Below the pieces are notes generated by a model. It was not told the DNA's origin and searched no databases. It was given only the letters and a program-made list of their open reading frames with translations. This document shows, in pieces, positions 1-5,689 of a DNA stretch of 6,021 nucleotides. This DNA comes from Candidatus Sabulitectum sp. (GTDB lineage: Bacteria > Fermentibacterota > Fermentibacteria > Fermentibacterales > JCC-6). The translations under genes were made by a program, and so were the position numbers. Where the stretch lies: positions 1 through 6,021 of the forward strand of contig JAOZLN010000163.1 in NCBI GenBank assembly GCA_029934845.1. Direction: 5' to 3'. How positions within the stretch are numbered: the first letter of the stretch is position 1; every line of letters begins with the position of its first letter.

Positions 1-37
1 CACGGAAACCTTTACCTCAAAGGTTATTGTAAGGTAA
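1..37 (+). CDS. 3' end of an upstream gene, possibly a T9SS-type C terminus (partial)
   Basis: The frame beginning at base 2 reads TETFTSKVIVR and stops at TAA 35-37. The pattern of an aromatic or Thr-rich strand, then Lys, then a short hydrophobic run ending in Arg resembles the last strand of T9SS sorting domains, and it parallels the end of the gene at 3358-4596 (EYTASEKCLYLH). An alternative frame from base 1 reads HGNLYLKGYCKVTAEAVTTE and stops at 61-63; it is equally open but resembles nothing I recognise. Only 11-20 codons are visible, so both the frame and the family are tentative. Confidence 0.35.
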   Translation, partial: TETFTSKVIVR

Positions 38-83
38 CTGCAGAAGCAGTAACCACCGAATAATCACGGGTGTTAATAACACC
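7..83 (+). other. Three consecutive short hairpins
   Basis: Seen directly. AACCTTT (7-13) pairs perfectly with AAAGGTT (19-25) around a 5-nt loop. GGTAACTGC (33-41) pairs with GCAGTAACC (46-54) around AGAA with a single A-A mismatch. GGTGTTA (69-75) and TAACACC (77-83) form a perfect 15-bp palindrome about A76. The second hairpin contains the candidate stop codon at 35-37. With the stronger hairpin at 92-121 they make four stem-loops in 115 bases. They may be 3'-end structures of the upstream transcript or part of a structured leader before the permease gene. I did not recognise a known riboswitch or RNA family. Confidence 0.5.
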
Positions 84-91
84 AGTAACAC

Positions 92-121
92 GTCAGCCCC
101 TGCCGAAAGGTGGGGGCTGGC
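92..121 (+). terminator. Strong GC hairpin with GAAA tetraloop, terminator-like
   Basis: Bases 92-104 pair with 109-121 around a GAAA loop (105-108), giving 13 consecutive pairs of which three are G-U. The core is CAGCCCC/GGGGCTG. It lies after the tail of the upstream gene and 39 bases before the permease start. The stem is as strong as an intrinsic terminator, but CCTAATTGCC follows instead of a T-run, so it may act as an RNA-end protector, a Rho-associated 3' end or a 5'-UTR element. The hairpin itself is certain; the terminator role is inferred. Confidence 0.5.
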
Positions 122-160
122 CTAATTGCCTGAAGCATTTACGGGGTTGCACCGGTAAGT

Positions 161-1528
161 ATGTTCTTGGTTATGAATAATCCAGAAAGAAAACCATCCG
201 AGCTTCGTGAAACCTTCAGAATATCAATAACTGAGGGTGTTTATTCACAGGTTTACAGCAGCCTGGCCGGGGCGGGATCCGTGTTCCTGACCAAACTGCT
301 TGTAATGCTCGGTGCTTCTTCAATTCAGTTCGGAATTCTTGCTGCAACAGGGCAGATATTCTTTGTACTGATGCCTCTTGGTGCTCTGGTTACACGAAAA
401 TTGACTTTGCACAAATCAGCCACTGTAAAATGGGCTGTAGCAGGCAGGGCTCTTACGCCGCTGATAGGAGTCTTTCCTCTGTTCCTGTCTAACAGGATAT
501 CTATCACTGCTGTTCTTGCTGTGTTTGCCGCTTCCACCGCTCTGCTTGCTGTGTCTGCCAACATCTGGGCAGGGTGGATGGCCAGAATGGTCCCTCTACG
601 GATACGGGGAAGATTCTTTGCAAAGAGAAATGCAGTTCTTCTTTCATTCGGTCTTTCTGTAGCATTCCTGCTTGGGCTGCTTGTAGACAATTTCAATAAT
701 GATCCCGTCTCTTTGCGGCTTGTTATGGCAGGGTTGTTCGTTTTTGCGGGAATCATCGGACTGATCGGTTTAAGAATACTTCTGAAGCAGCCTGAAAAAC
801 CCACGAATACAGATGACATACCGGCTTTGAAATTGTTCAAAGAGCCATTCAAGGACAAGAACTTTAGAAAGCTCTGTCTGTTCGGTGGCTGGTGGATGCT
901 TGCAGTTGGTATAGGTGCCCCATTCTGGCAGCCTTTCATGATCGAAGTTCTTCGGATGGGTGTTACTGAAATGCTGCTCTACGGAATGACAAGCACACTG
1001 GGATCCATCCTTACGCTGAAGTACTGGGGAAGACTGATTGACAGATACGGGAACATTGCTGCTATGAAACTGGCTATCGGCATCGGGTCAATCGTTCCAT
1101 TGGCCTGGCTCTTTGTTACTCATGGCTCCATCTGGATACTGTTCGTGGAAGCTTTGATCGCCGGCAGTATGTGGGGCTGCGTAGGGGTTGTTACAGCGAA
1201 TCTGGTACTGGCTGTGGCCCCGAAAGAGAAAGCTCAGGTGTACTCCGGGCTCTTTGGTGCATTCTGCGGTGGCGGTCTTATGATCACTATGATGGCATCA
1301 GGCATCTTCATGCCCCCTCCCATGCAGCTTTTCGGCCTCTCCCTTCATCCCATGCAGGTGCTATTTCTTATAACTGCATTTGCCCGGTTCAGTGCATTGA
1401 TCCCGCTTTCCAGGGTGAAAGAGCCCAACGCCGTTCCACTTAATGTGGTGCTGGGTAAGCTTCGCATGTGGAGCAAAGTACGCGTTCTTAATCTCAGGGT
1501 AACTCTGAGAAGAAACAAATCAGAGTAA
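161..1528 (+). CDS. Major facilitator superfamily (MFS) permease
   Basis: A polytopic inner-membrane transporter of 455 residues, normal length for a 12-helix MFS protein. Hydrophobic segments are spread over the whole length (about 31-79, 88-137, 158-176, 186-207, 238-256, 270-288, 300-352, 360-384, 396-415). MVPLRIRGRFFAKRN (143-157) matches the short basic cytoplasmic-loop motif (VPxxxRGRFFGxRN) of a poorly characterised MFS group. GRLIDRYGN (290-298) is the counterpart of the MFS loop motif in the second half. A hydrophilic linker at about 209-237 separates the halves, and the C-terminal tail (432-455) is strongly basic. An in-frame stop at 131-133 leaves ATG 161 or ATG 173 as starts; neither has a good Shine-Dalgarno site, and 161 (GGTAAG just upstream) is marginally preferred. 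The family is clear. The substrate cannot be told, and no neighbour suggests one. Confidence 0.93.
   Translation: MFLVMNNPERKPSELRETFRISITEGVYSQVYSSLAGAGSVFLTKLLVMLGASSIQFGILAATGQIFFVLMPLGALVTRKLTLHKSATVKWAVAGRALTPLIGVFPLFLSNRISITAVLAVFAASTALLAVSANIWAGWMARMVPLRIRGRFFAKRNAVLLSFGLSVAFLLGLLVDNFNNDPVSLRLVMAGLFVFAGIIGLIGLRILLKQPEKPTNTDDIPALKLFKEPFKDKNFRKLCLFGGWWMLAVGIGAPFWQPFMIEVLRMGVTEMLLYGMTSTLGSILTLKYWGRLIDRYGNIAAMKLAIGIGSIVPLAWLFVTHGSIWILFVEALIAGSMWGCVGVVTANLVLAVAPKEKAQVYSGLFGAFCGGGLMITMMASGIFMPPPMQLFGLSLHPMQVLFLITAFARFSALIPLSRVKEPNAVPLNVVLGKLRMWSKVRVLNLRVTLRRNKSE
1502..1526 (+). terminator. Inverted repeat at the permease stop codon, possible weak terminator
   Basis: ACTCTGA (1502-1508) is the exact inverse complement of TCAGAGT (1520-1526), with an 11-nt loop. 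The last base of the right arm is the first base of the TAA stop (1526-1528). A T5 run (1539-1543) lies 13 bases downstream, too far for a classical intrinsic terminator. The inverted repeat is certain; function is inferred from position. Confidence 0.3.
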
Positions 1529-1599
1529 TTCAAAGTACTTTTTCCGAACACTGTGCTTGCAACCACATTTCGAATATGTTTAACTTTCGCTTAAACAAT

Positions 1600-1604
1600 G
1601 GAGG
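1600..1604 (+). promoter_or_regulatory. Ribosome binding site fixing a TTG start
   Basis: GGAGG lies six bases before TTG 1611. The only nearby ATG (1598) overlaps this site and opens a different frame that closes after 18 codons, so the Shine-Dalgarno position decides for the TTG. Confidence 0.75.
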
Positions 1605-1610
1605 CAGAAA

Positions 1611-2030
1611 TTGAAAAAAAGCAGGCCATCAGGTTCATCCAGAAAATCCAGTAGATCATCAGGCGGATCTAAACGCTCTTCCAAGGGCAGTATATTTTCC
1701 AGCAGATCATCAGGTAGTAAAAAGAAAACATCCAGCGGTAAATCAATATTCTCAAGGAAAAAAGAAAGCTCATCTTCTTTCACAAAACCGCATAGAGACC
1801 CTGAACAGAAAAATCGTTTTGTGAAGCCGCCACATGACCCTGGCACTAAATACCGTGATCAGAACGACGACAACTACCCTGTAGACAACAGTGACGACTA
1901 TGACCAGAACCAGACAAGCACCCAGAGTTCCAGCCCTGGATGCCTTGGCTCGATCAGCGGCATAATTAAGTTTGTTGTATTCCTGATCTTTGTTGTTGTG
2001 ATTGTAGTTTTCCTGAAATGCGGTTGCTAG
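1611..2030 (+). CDS. Ser/Lys/Arg-rich protein with a single C-terminal membrane anchor
   Basis: A protein of 139 residues that I do not recognise. Residues 1-58 are almost entirely Ser, Lys, Arg and Gly, with internal repetition (RSSG twice, SIFS twice at 27-30 and 45-48); at DNA level AGATCATCAGG recurs 51 bp apart (1653 and 1704). Residues 59-82 contain a second repeat, KPHRDPEQKNR then KPPHDPGTKYR. Residues 83-99 are acidic (DD..Y, SDDYD), 100-109 are polar, and about 117-135 form one very hydrophobic helix followed by KCGC at the end. Cys111, Cys137 and Cys139 flank the helix. There is no signal peptide, so the likely topology is tail-anchored with the basic domain in the cytoplasm, where it could contact nucleic acid or acidic partners. 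It starts at TTG with a strong Shine-Dalgarno site, 82 bp after the permease, and converges on the hydrolase gene 43 bp away. That it is a real gene rests on the ribosome binding site and the orderly charge and hydrophobic layout. Confidence 0.75.
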   Translation: MKKSRPSGSSRKSSRSSGGSKRSSKGSIFSSRSSGSKKKTSSGKSIFSRKKESSSSFTKPHRDPEQKNRFVKPPHDPGTKYRDQNDDNYPVDNSDDYDQNQTSTQSSSPGCLGSISGIIKFVVFLIFVVVIVVFLKCGC

Positions 2031-2064
2031 AACTCCGCTTGCATTCGTGCTTGATACACCACCT

Positions 2065-2106
2065 GGGATCATCCTATGGAGCAATTTTATAGTTATCTGT
2101 GATCCC
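2065..2106 (-). other. Inverted repeat around the hydrolase stop codon
   Basis: GGGATCA (2065-2071) is the exact inverse complement of TGATCCC (2100-2106), and the 28-nt loop holds the stop codon of the minus-strand hydrolase gene (2074-2076). There is no T-run on either side. It lies where the two convergent transcripts meet, so it could mark either 3' end. A 7-bp arm alone could be chance. Confidence 0.3.
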
Positions 2107-3129
2107 GAAATCCGGGGGTCTTGCAAAGTTGCAAAAAGTTAGTGCAAAGGGCAAATAGTTTCCGGAAGGCTCCCTGTGCTGCTGGTATTCATGGGGTGGT
2201 TTCGCAATTCTCTCAAGCACCGAACGGTGAAGCACACTTCCCCTTCGAATCGGCCTGTTCTTCTTGCTGAAAAGGCTGAACAGAAAACTTCCTTCGGCAT
2301 TGTGCATTCTTCCCAGAGAATCGGGATTAAGCCCGGCAAGAGCATTACTTTTGAATACAAGTTCATTCTTAATCCGGGATATCATCCATTTCAGGGTGAT
2401 GTCACCCAGGGATGAATCATCCCGGCTGTAGTTGCCCCCTATATCTGAATGTACTCCTGTGAACCATACCTCCTCAACCTGAGTGCTGTGGCTCTTTGTC
2501 TGAGCAAACAGCAGATGAGGGTAGAATTGAGTTCTGCGCTCATCTATAGACACTGCATGGTATATCCGGTGAACTTCAGGATACACTGTCATCCGGTGGT
2601 ATCTGTGGGCAAGTTTCTTCCGGATGTTCTTTGTACGGGTCTGACTTCCGATGGAACCCACCGTATCCCATACACAGACAGCTTCAACATCTGCCTTAAT
2701 TGGCTTGCAGCATCGATCAAGCTCCGCAGTACGCAGGGCAAACTTTTCAGCATTCCTGTTGGAGGTATAGGCTTTCCAGAAACGTTTAATGGTTTTACCT
2801 GATGCATCTTTCGGTGCCAGACCGCACAGGGCAATCATGCTTGCAAGGCTTCGAACGGTGTAAGCCCCTCTGCTGAAACCGAACAGGTAGATCCTGTCGC
2901 CCTGTTCATAATTACTGGAGATGAATTTGAAACCGTCAAGAATGTTAAAGTGCAACCCCACTCCGAAAGCACAACCACGGATGATGTTTCCGAATTTAGT
3001 GCCCACTCCCCTGTCATATGCTTTCAACTGACGGGGACTCTCTTCAAGCATCTCAAACAGCTGAAAAACATTCGTTCTGTCTTTCTGAGTGTTGCTTGTT
3101 CCGTCAGAACAGAAGATTAAACTTTTCAA
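2074..3129 (-). CDS. DUF2235 / Tle1-like alpha/beta hydrolase
   Basis: A protein of 351 residues matching the DUF2235 family (the catalytic domain of Tle1-type phospholipase effectors) over its length. In order: LIFCSDGTSNT (4-14), the N-terminal DGT signature; YDRGVGT (38-44), family form Y-x-x-GVGT; GFSRGAYTVRSLA (84-96), the GxSxG nucleophile elbow with Ser86; CVWDTVGS (152-159), with a conserved Asp155; HAVSIDERR (191-199); and FTGVHSDIGGNY (223-234), with the His227/Asp229 signature. The Ser-Asp-His triad therefore looks intact, suggesting lipid or ester hydrolysis. No signal peptide or membrane helix is seen, so it should be cytoplasmic. Family members include type VI effectors, but no VgrG, PAAR, adaptor or immunity gene is adjacent, and there are no extra domains. 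Start TTG 3129 is forced: an in-frame stop lies just upstream (3142-3144) and DGT is at residue 9. It has its own promoter and converges with the membrane-anchored gene. Confidence 0.9.
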   Translation of the reverse strand: MKSLIFCSDGTSNTQKDRTNVFQLFEMLEESPRQLKAYDRGVGTKFGNIIRGCAFGVGLHFNILDGFKFISSNYEQGDRIYLFGFSRGAYTVRSLASMIALCGLAPKDASGKTIKRFWKAYTSNRNAEKFALRTAELDRCCKPIKADVEAVCVWDTVGSIGSQTRTKNIRKKLAHRYHRMTVYPEVHRIYHAVSIDERRTQFYPHLLFAQTKSHSTQVEEVWFTGVHSDIGGNYSRDDSSLGDITLKWMISRIKNELVFKSNALAGLNPDSLGRMHNAEGSFLFSLFSKKNRPIRRGSVLHRSVLERIAKPPHEYQQHREPSGNYLPFALTFCNFARPPDFGITDNYKIAP

Positions 3130-3132
3130 AAA

Positions 3133-3139
3133 CCCTCCT
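3133..3139 (-). promoter_or_regulatory. Ribosome binding site of the hydrolase gene (TTG start)
   Basis: On the minus strand AGGAGGG is followed by TTT and then TTG 3129. The spacing is short, but the site is near-perfect and there is no other start upstream of the DGT motif. Confidence 0.7.
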
Positions 3140-3170
3140 GATTATTCCTGTATTAGTTTAACATATACAC

Positions 3171-3199
3171 ACTATAACATTTTCTTCACTCCCTGTACA
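3171..3199 (-). promoter_or_regulatory. Probable promoter of the hydrolase gene
   Basis: On the minus strand TGTTATAGT (3179-3171) is an extended -10 element (TGn plus TATAGT, 5 of 6 to TATAAT). TGTACA (3199-3194), a partial -35, lies 17 bases upstream. Transcription would begin near 3164, about 35 bases before the TTG start. This assumes a sigma70-like consensus applies in this organism. Confidence 0.45.
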
Positions 3200-3218
3200 G
3201 CAAGCTGCATAAATCGGT

Positions 3219-3251
3219 TGACTGTTTAATATGATTATCATGAATCAGTCA
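3219..3251. promoter_or_regulatory. Nested palindrome upstream of the hydrolase promoter, operator-like
   Basis: ATGATTATCAT (3231-3241) is a perfect palindrome about T3236. It is flanked by TGACTG (3219-3224) and CAGTCA (3246-3251), which are also inverse complements with nearly the same centre. The 19 bases at 3227-3245 agree with the textbook Fur box at 12 of 19 positions, including 8 of the 9 central ones. It sits about 20 bp beyond the -35 of the hydrolase promoter, between that promoter and the 3' end of the propeller gene. It could be a regulator site or a 3'-end stem-loop of the minus-strand propeller transcript. Confidence 0.35.
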
Positions 3252-3321
3252 TCAAATCCCACAGGAGCAAAACTGGAATTCTCTCAATCCGGATATTGAG
3301 TAAATAGAAGTGTTCTGATAA

Positions 3322-3370
3322 GTACCTGCACTGGAAATGCAAAGCTCGGAGATGCTCTTAGTGCAGGTAC
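3322..3370 (-). terminator. Perfect 11-bp inverted repeat across the propeller gene stop codon
   Basis: GTACCTGCACT (3322-3332) is the exact inverse complement of AGTGCAGGTAC (3360-3370), with a 27-nt loop. In the minus-strand transcript the first arm is the codons for the last residues plus the first base of the TAA stop (3360-3358), and the second arm is 3' UTR. TTATCAGAAC follows, so there is no U-tract. It is too long to be likely chance, and would act as a 3'-end or translation-termination structure if functional. Confidence 0.5.
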
Positions 3371-4596
3371 AGGCACTTTTCGGAAGCAGTGTATTCCCCT
3401 GATTTTACCTGAATAATGTAGCCTCCCACAGGAAGAAGCTCCCCGGGTTCCCAAAGATGAACTCCTCCAATGGGAATGTCTGAACCTATTGATTCCACCA
3501 GCCTTCCCGACAGGTCGTAGACTGCAATAGAGCCAAAAGCGGTTTCTGATAAGCTGATATCCACGGATAGTGTACTTGTGAAAGGTGAGGGATAAAGGCT
3601 GACTGAAATGGGGTTTCCGGCTTCTTCGCTCTCTTCGATACCGGAAAAATCAAGTATCTCCACCATAACATCGGATTCATTGTAGTTGTTCCACCAGCTT
3701 CCCCAGAAAAGGGCTGTTCTGCCATCTGCCAGCAGAAGAGGATGGGGCTGTGTAGCGTGATGACTATCCCCATACACAAGTATTTCCTCGCCGTAGCTTC
3801 CCCATGAAGGTACTTCACAGCGCATGATCCTGTATACTGAACCCTCGTATTTAGCATAATAGATCCAGGCGACCTGGTTCTCGTCAACAAATGGCATTGC
3901 ATCATGTCCATTGTCATTGGTTGTAAGAGATTCGGAAGGCGCCCAGGTTTCAAGATCTGAGCTGTATGAAGCGAATATGTTAACCACTGATCCACCGCCG
4001 GTCTCCTGCCATGCGCACAGATAAGTGCCGTCGGGATGCCTGAGAATTCTATTCAGCCTGCCCCTTGTGTTGATACGACGCATTTCCGTATCCCAGGAGG
4101 TTCCACCATCTGTGGATCGTGACACGTATCCCCCCAGTCCGAAGAACTTGTCATAGGAAATCACAAGTGCAGTATCCCCTTCGGATGATACGCTAGGGTT
4201 ACCGAAGCTGCCTGCTGTCCATCCAAGGTCAAGCTGTCCCTCTTCGGTCCATGTTGTGCCATCAGCGGAAAAAGCGGAAAATACTCCGTATCCTCCGGAC
4301 TGATCAGAAAGGTAAACTATTCTGTAACCACCTGAGGGAACATGTACCAGCGCAGGGTGCCTCTGATTTGCCGAACCTTCAACCACAATTGTCGGAGTGG
4401 ACCAGGTTGAGCCTGTATCAGTACTTAAAGTAATGAGTATATCACCAATAAAGCCCTGTCCTGGAGGAGTCATCCTTTCGAAGGCAACCAATATGGAACC
4501 ATCTGTGTTCTGAAGCGGTGAAGGCATATAATCAATTGGGGAACCGCCTGAAACAACAACAGGTGTTCCCGCCAGCGCTAGAAAAAGTAAGAGCAT
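3358..4596 (-). CDS. Secreted Asp-box (BNR/sialidase-like) beta-propeller with T9SS C-terminal sorting domain
   Basis: A protein of 412 residues. Residues 1-18 are a short hydrophobic signal peptide without basic residues; an in-frame stop at 4621-4623 leaves ATG 4596 as the first start, five bases after GGAGG. Asp-box motifs occur at STDTGSTW (58-65), SADGTTW (110-116), STDGGTSW (161-168) and SSDLETW (212-218), spaced 51-52 residues, the period of sialidase-like propeller blades. The last two or three blades (to about 318) have no clear box. I see no FRIP/RIP motif, so sialidase activity is not supported; glycan or protein binding is as likely. After an acidic linker (321-326), residues 333-412 form a T9SS type A-like domain: LYPSPFTSTLSVDISL, then VYDLSGRLV (359-367), then a GGYIIQV strand and a Lys-containing last strand ending CLYLH rather than the usual K-V-V/I-x. 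The product should be exported and sorted to the cell surface. A weak -10 (TATATT, 4689-4684) lies upstream. Confidence 0.88.
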   Translation of the reverse strand: MLLLFLALAGTPVVVSGGSPIDYMPSPLQNTDGSILVAFERMTPPGQGFIGDILITLSTDTGSTWSTPTIVVEGSANQRHPALVHVPSGGYRIVYLSDQSGGYGVFSAFSADGTTWTEEGQLDLGWTAGSFGNPSVSSEGDTALVISYDKFFGLGGYVSRSTDGGTSWDTEMRRINTRGRLNRILRHPDGTYLCAWQETGGGSVVNIFASYSSDLETWAPSESLTTNDNGHDAMPFVDENQVAWIYYAKYEGSVYRIMRCEVPSWGSYGEEILVYGDSHHATQPHPLLLADGRTALFWGSWWNNYNESDVMVEILDFSGIEESEEAGNPISVSLYPSPFTSTLSVDISLSETAFGSIAVYDLSGRLVESIGSDIPIGGVHLWEPGELLPVGGYIIQVKSGEYTASEKCLYLH

Positions 4597-4756
4597 TGTA
4601 TCCTCCGTTAGTGTTCCAATTTACCGAAAGAAGAAGCTTGGGAGTGAACCAGCCAGCTCCACTCAGAACCAATCCCGACTGTAAATATACACCACCTGAT
4701 GAAAGACCTTTGAAAACCTGGTTTCACTGGTGGGAAAGGTGGCAAATACAGATTTA

Positions 4757-4800
4757 CCACAAACAAAACGTGTGGTATGTATGTACTTAGAAAACATACC
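4757..4800. repeat. 44-bp interspersed repeat, copy A
   Basis: It aligns without gaps to 5822-5865 with 35 of 44 identical bases. The first 15 (CCACAAACAAAACGT) are identical, and GTATGT, ACTT and GAAAA blocks are shared later. Within this copy GGTATGT (4774-4780) and ACATACC (4794-4800) are exact inverse complements with a 13-nt loop. Weaker similarity may continue downstream (4828-4858 against 5886-5915). It lies upstream of the barrel gene in the divergent region. Confidence 0.7.
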
Positions 4801-4901
4801 GCTTGATCGCCTGTCCACTCCAAAGTTGCAGACTTGCTGAATGACTTCCAATGTCGAGTTGTTTTGCCTATGACTATACGACAAGCACCGCTTTGATGCT
4901 G

Positions 4902-4930
4902 TTGACACAGGATAAAATGAGCAACATCAT
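4902..4930 (+). promoter_or_regulatory. Candidate promoter of the barrel gene
   Basis: A perfect TTGACA -35 (4902-4907) is followed after 17 bases by CATCAT (4925-4930), 4 of 6 to TATAAT. Transcription would start near 4937, giving a leader of about 70 bases. The -10 is weak and a sigma70 consensus is assumed. Confidence 0.35.
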
Positions 4931-5005
4931 AGATGCAGATACTTAACCTGAGCTTGCATTACCAAATGCATCTCTGCAAGCTTTTCCTTCTCCAGGGGAC
5001 AGAGC

Positions 5006-5689
5006 ATGAAACAAACTGGTTTGATTTTCTATTCAGTCCTGGTCTTTTTCCTCAGAGCCTCAGGTGACTCTCCGTATGACCTGCCTGTAAACGACTGGCT
5101 TGTCTTTCTGGAGGGAGGTGTGGGAATCGGGAGTATGGATCGCACTGTGGACGGGATGGAAACAGAGTGGTTTGGTGTTGATACCCTTCGCGCAGGCGGG
5201 GAAAATGACGGAGTCGGATTCAGACTGGGTATTGGAAAAAGAGTAGCAGAAAATCTCACCCCGGTGATATACGCTGGCGGCTCCACCCTGTTCTCCGGAC
5301 TATTCTTTGACAACCATGGACCATTCATCCCACCTGAATTGTTTTACGTTATAAAAGAGAAAGCCATAGGGCTTGAGCTCCGGTACATTAATATTCGAAT
5401 TGGAGGCGGTTACAGCTTTTACTCCGGAGATGTTACACTTTGCCCTGATGATCGTGAGGGGGCTGAACCGGGAGAAGACTGGGACGGGATATTGGGAAAC
5501 ACCGGAGGCCCTCACTTCATCTTTGGGGCCTTTAGCCAGATTGAGGGCTTCGGTTGGGGTGGAGATTTAATCTTCAGACCAATCCCGATTCAATTTCCCG
5601 AGACCCCCACTGGTGTTACTCCCGAGGAATTTACCAGAGATGTGATTGAATTTCGCATTTCTGCCCAGATTGCTCTTTACCTTTTTTAG
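5006..5689 (+). CDS. Small outer-membrane beta-barrel-like protein
   Basis: A protein of 227 residues of no family I can name. Residues 1-20 (MKQTG, then a hydrophobic stretch, then RASG) look like a signal peptide, although Arg17 near its end is unusual; cleavage is likely near Gly20. The mature part has alternating-hydrophobic, Gly- and aromatic-rich segments typical of membrane strands: WLVFLEGGVGIGS (31-43), GVGFRLGIGK (69-78), TPVIYAGGSTLFSGLFF (85-101), IGLELRYINIRIGGGYSFYS (121-140), PHFIFGAF (169-176), GWGGDLIFRP (183-192) and a last strand VIEFRISAQIALYLF (213-227) ending in Phe, the usual barrel-assembly signal. Acidic loops (about 143-160) lie between strands. AGGGGA (4994-4999) is six bases before ATG 5006. 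The number of strands is too uncertain to give a barrel type. The gene stands alone between two copies of the 44-bp repeat and is divergent from the propeller gene. Confidence 0.8.
   Translation: MKQTGLIFYSVLVFFLRASGDSPYDLPVNDWLVFLEGGVGIGSMDRTVDGMETEWFGVDTLRAGGENDGVGFRLGIGKRVAENLTPVIYAGGSTLFSGLFFDNHGPFIPPELFYVIKEKAIGLELRYINIRIGGGYSFYSGDVTLCPDDREGAEPGEDWDGILGNTGGPHFIFGAFSQIEGFGWGGDLIFRPIPIQFPETPTGVTPEEFTRDVIEFRISAQIALYLF

Larger units (their letters stand above)
4597..5005. other. 409-bp divergent intergenic region
   Basis: It separates the start of the propeller gene from that of the barrel gene. It holds the propeller's ribosome binding site (4602-4606) and weak -10 (4684-4689), an imperfect stem-loop with arms 4692-4704 and 4722-4733 (CCACC...TGAAA against TTTCA...GGTGG), the first copy of the 44-bp repeat (4757-4800) and a candidate promoter for the barrel gene (4902-4930). 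Open frames of 71-90 codons exist on both strands, but none has a ribosome binding site with a credible protein, so I treat the region as non-coding. Confidence 0.6.

Noticed and set aside
66..154. ACGG motifs near hairpins, considered as a guanidine-II (mini-ykkC) riboswitch before a transporter
   Set aside because: The ACGG sequences are not in hairpin loops and the paired-hairpin arrangement of that riboswitch is not met.
325..939. Long minus-strand open frame (204 codons) opposite the permease gene
   Set aside because: It lies wholly opposite the MFS gene, has no ribosome binding site, and its product is a Ser/Arg/Pro-rich sequence typical of the antisense of membrane protein codons.
1650..1720. 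Short repeats AGATCATCAGG, considered as CRISPR-like or an insertion footprint
   Set aside because: Only two 11-bp copies, inside a gene, in the same reading frame; they encode the repeated RSSG residues of a low-complexity domain.
2031..2073. Bidirectional terminator between the convergent genes
   Set aside because: The 43-bp gap has no GC-rich stem with flanking A- and T-runs; only the stop-codon inverted repeat at 2065-2106 and a weak stem at 2017-2045 are present.
1770..2126. Minus-strand frame opposite the membrane-anchored gene and the end of the hydrolase
   Set aside because: It overlaps two better supported genes and its hydrophobic run is the antisense of the anchor helix codons.
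2176..2802. Plus-strand frames opposite the hydrolase gene (79 and 117 codons)
   Set aside because: They overlap conserved catalytic motifs of the DUF2235 gene on the other strand and have no ribosome binding site or recognisable sequence.
4663..4908. Minus-strand frame sharing FSKYIHTTRFVCGK with a second frame at 5686-5874 (FSKCAHTIRFVCGK)
   Set aside because: The similarity comes entirely from the 44-bp DNA repeat. The sequences diverge on both sides, starts do not correspond, there is no good ribosome binding site, and the nine differences include several non-synonymous changes and one compensating pair. A DNA or RNA element explains it better than a peptide.
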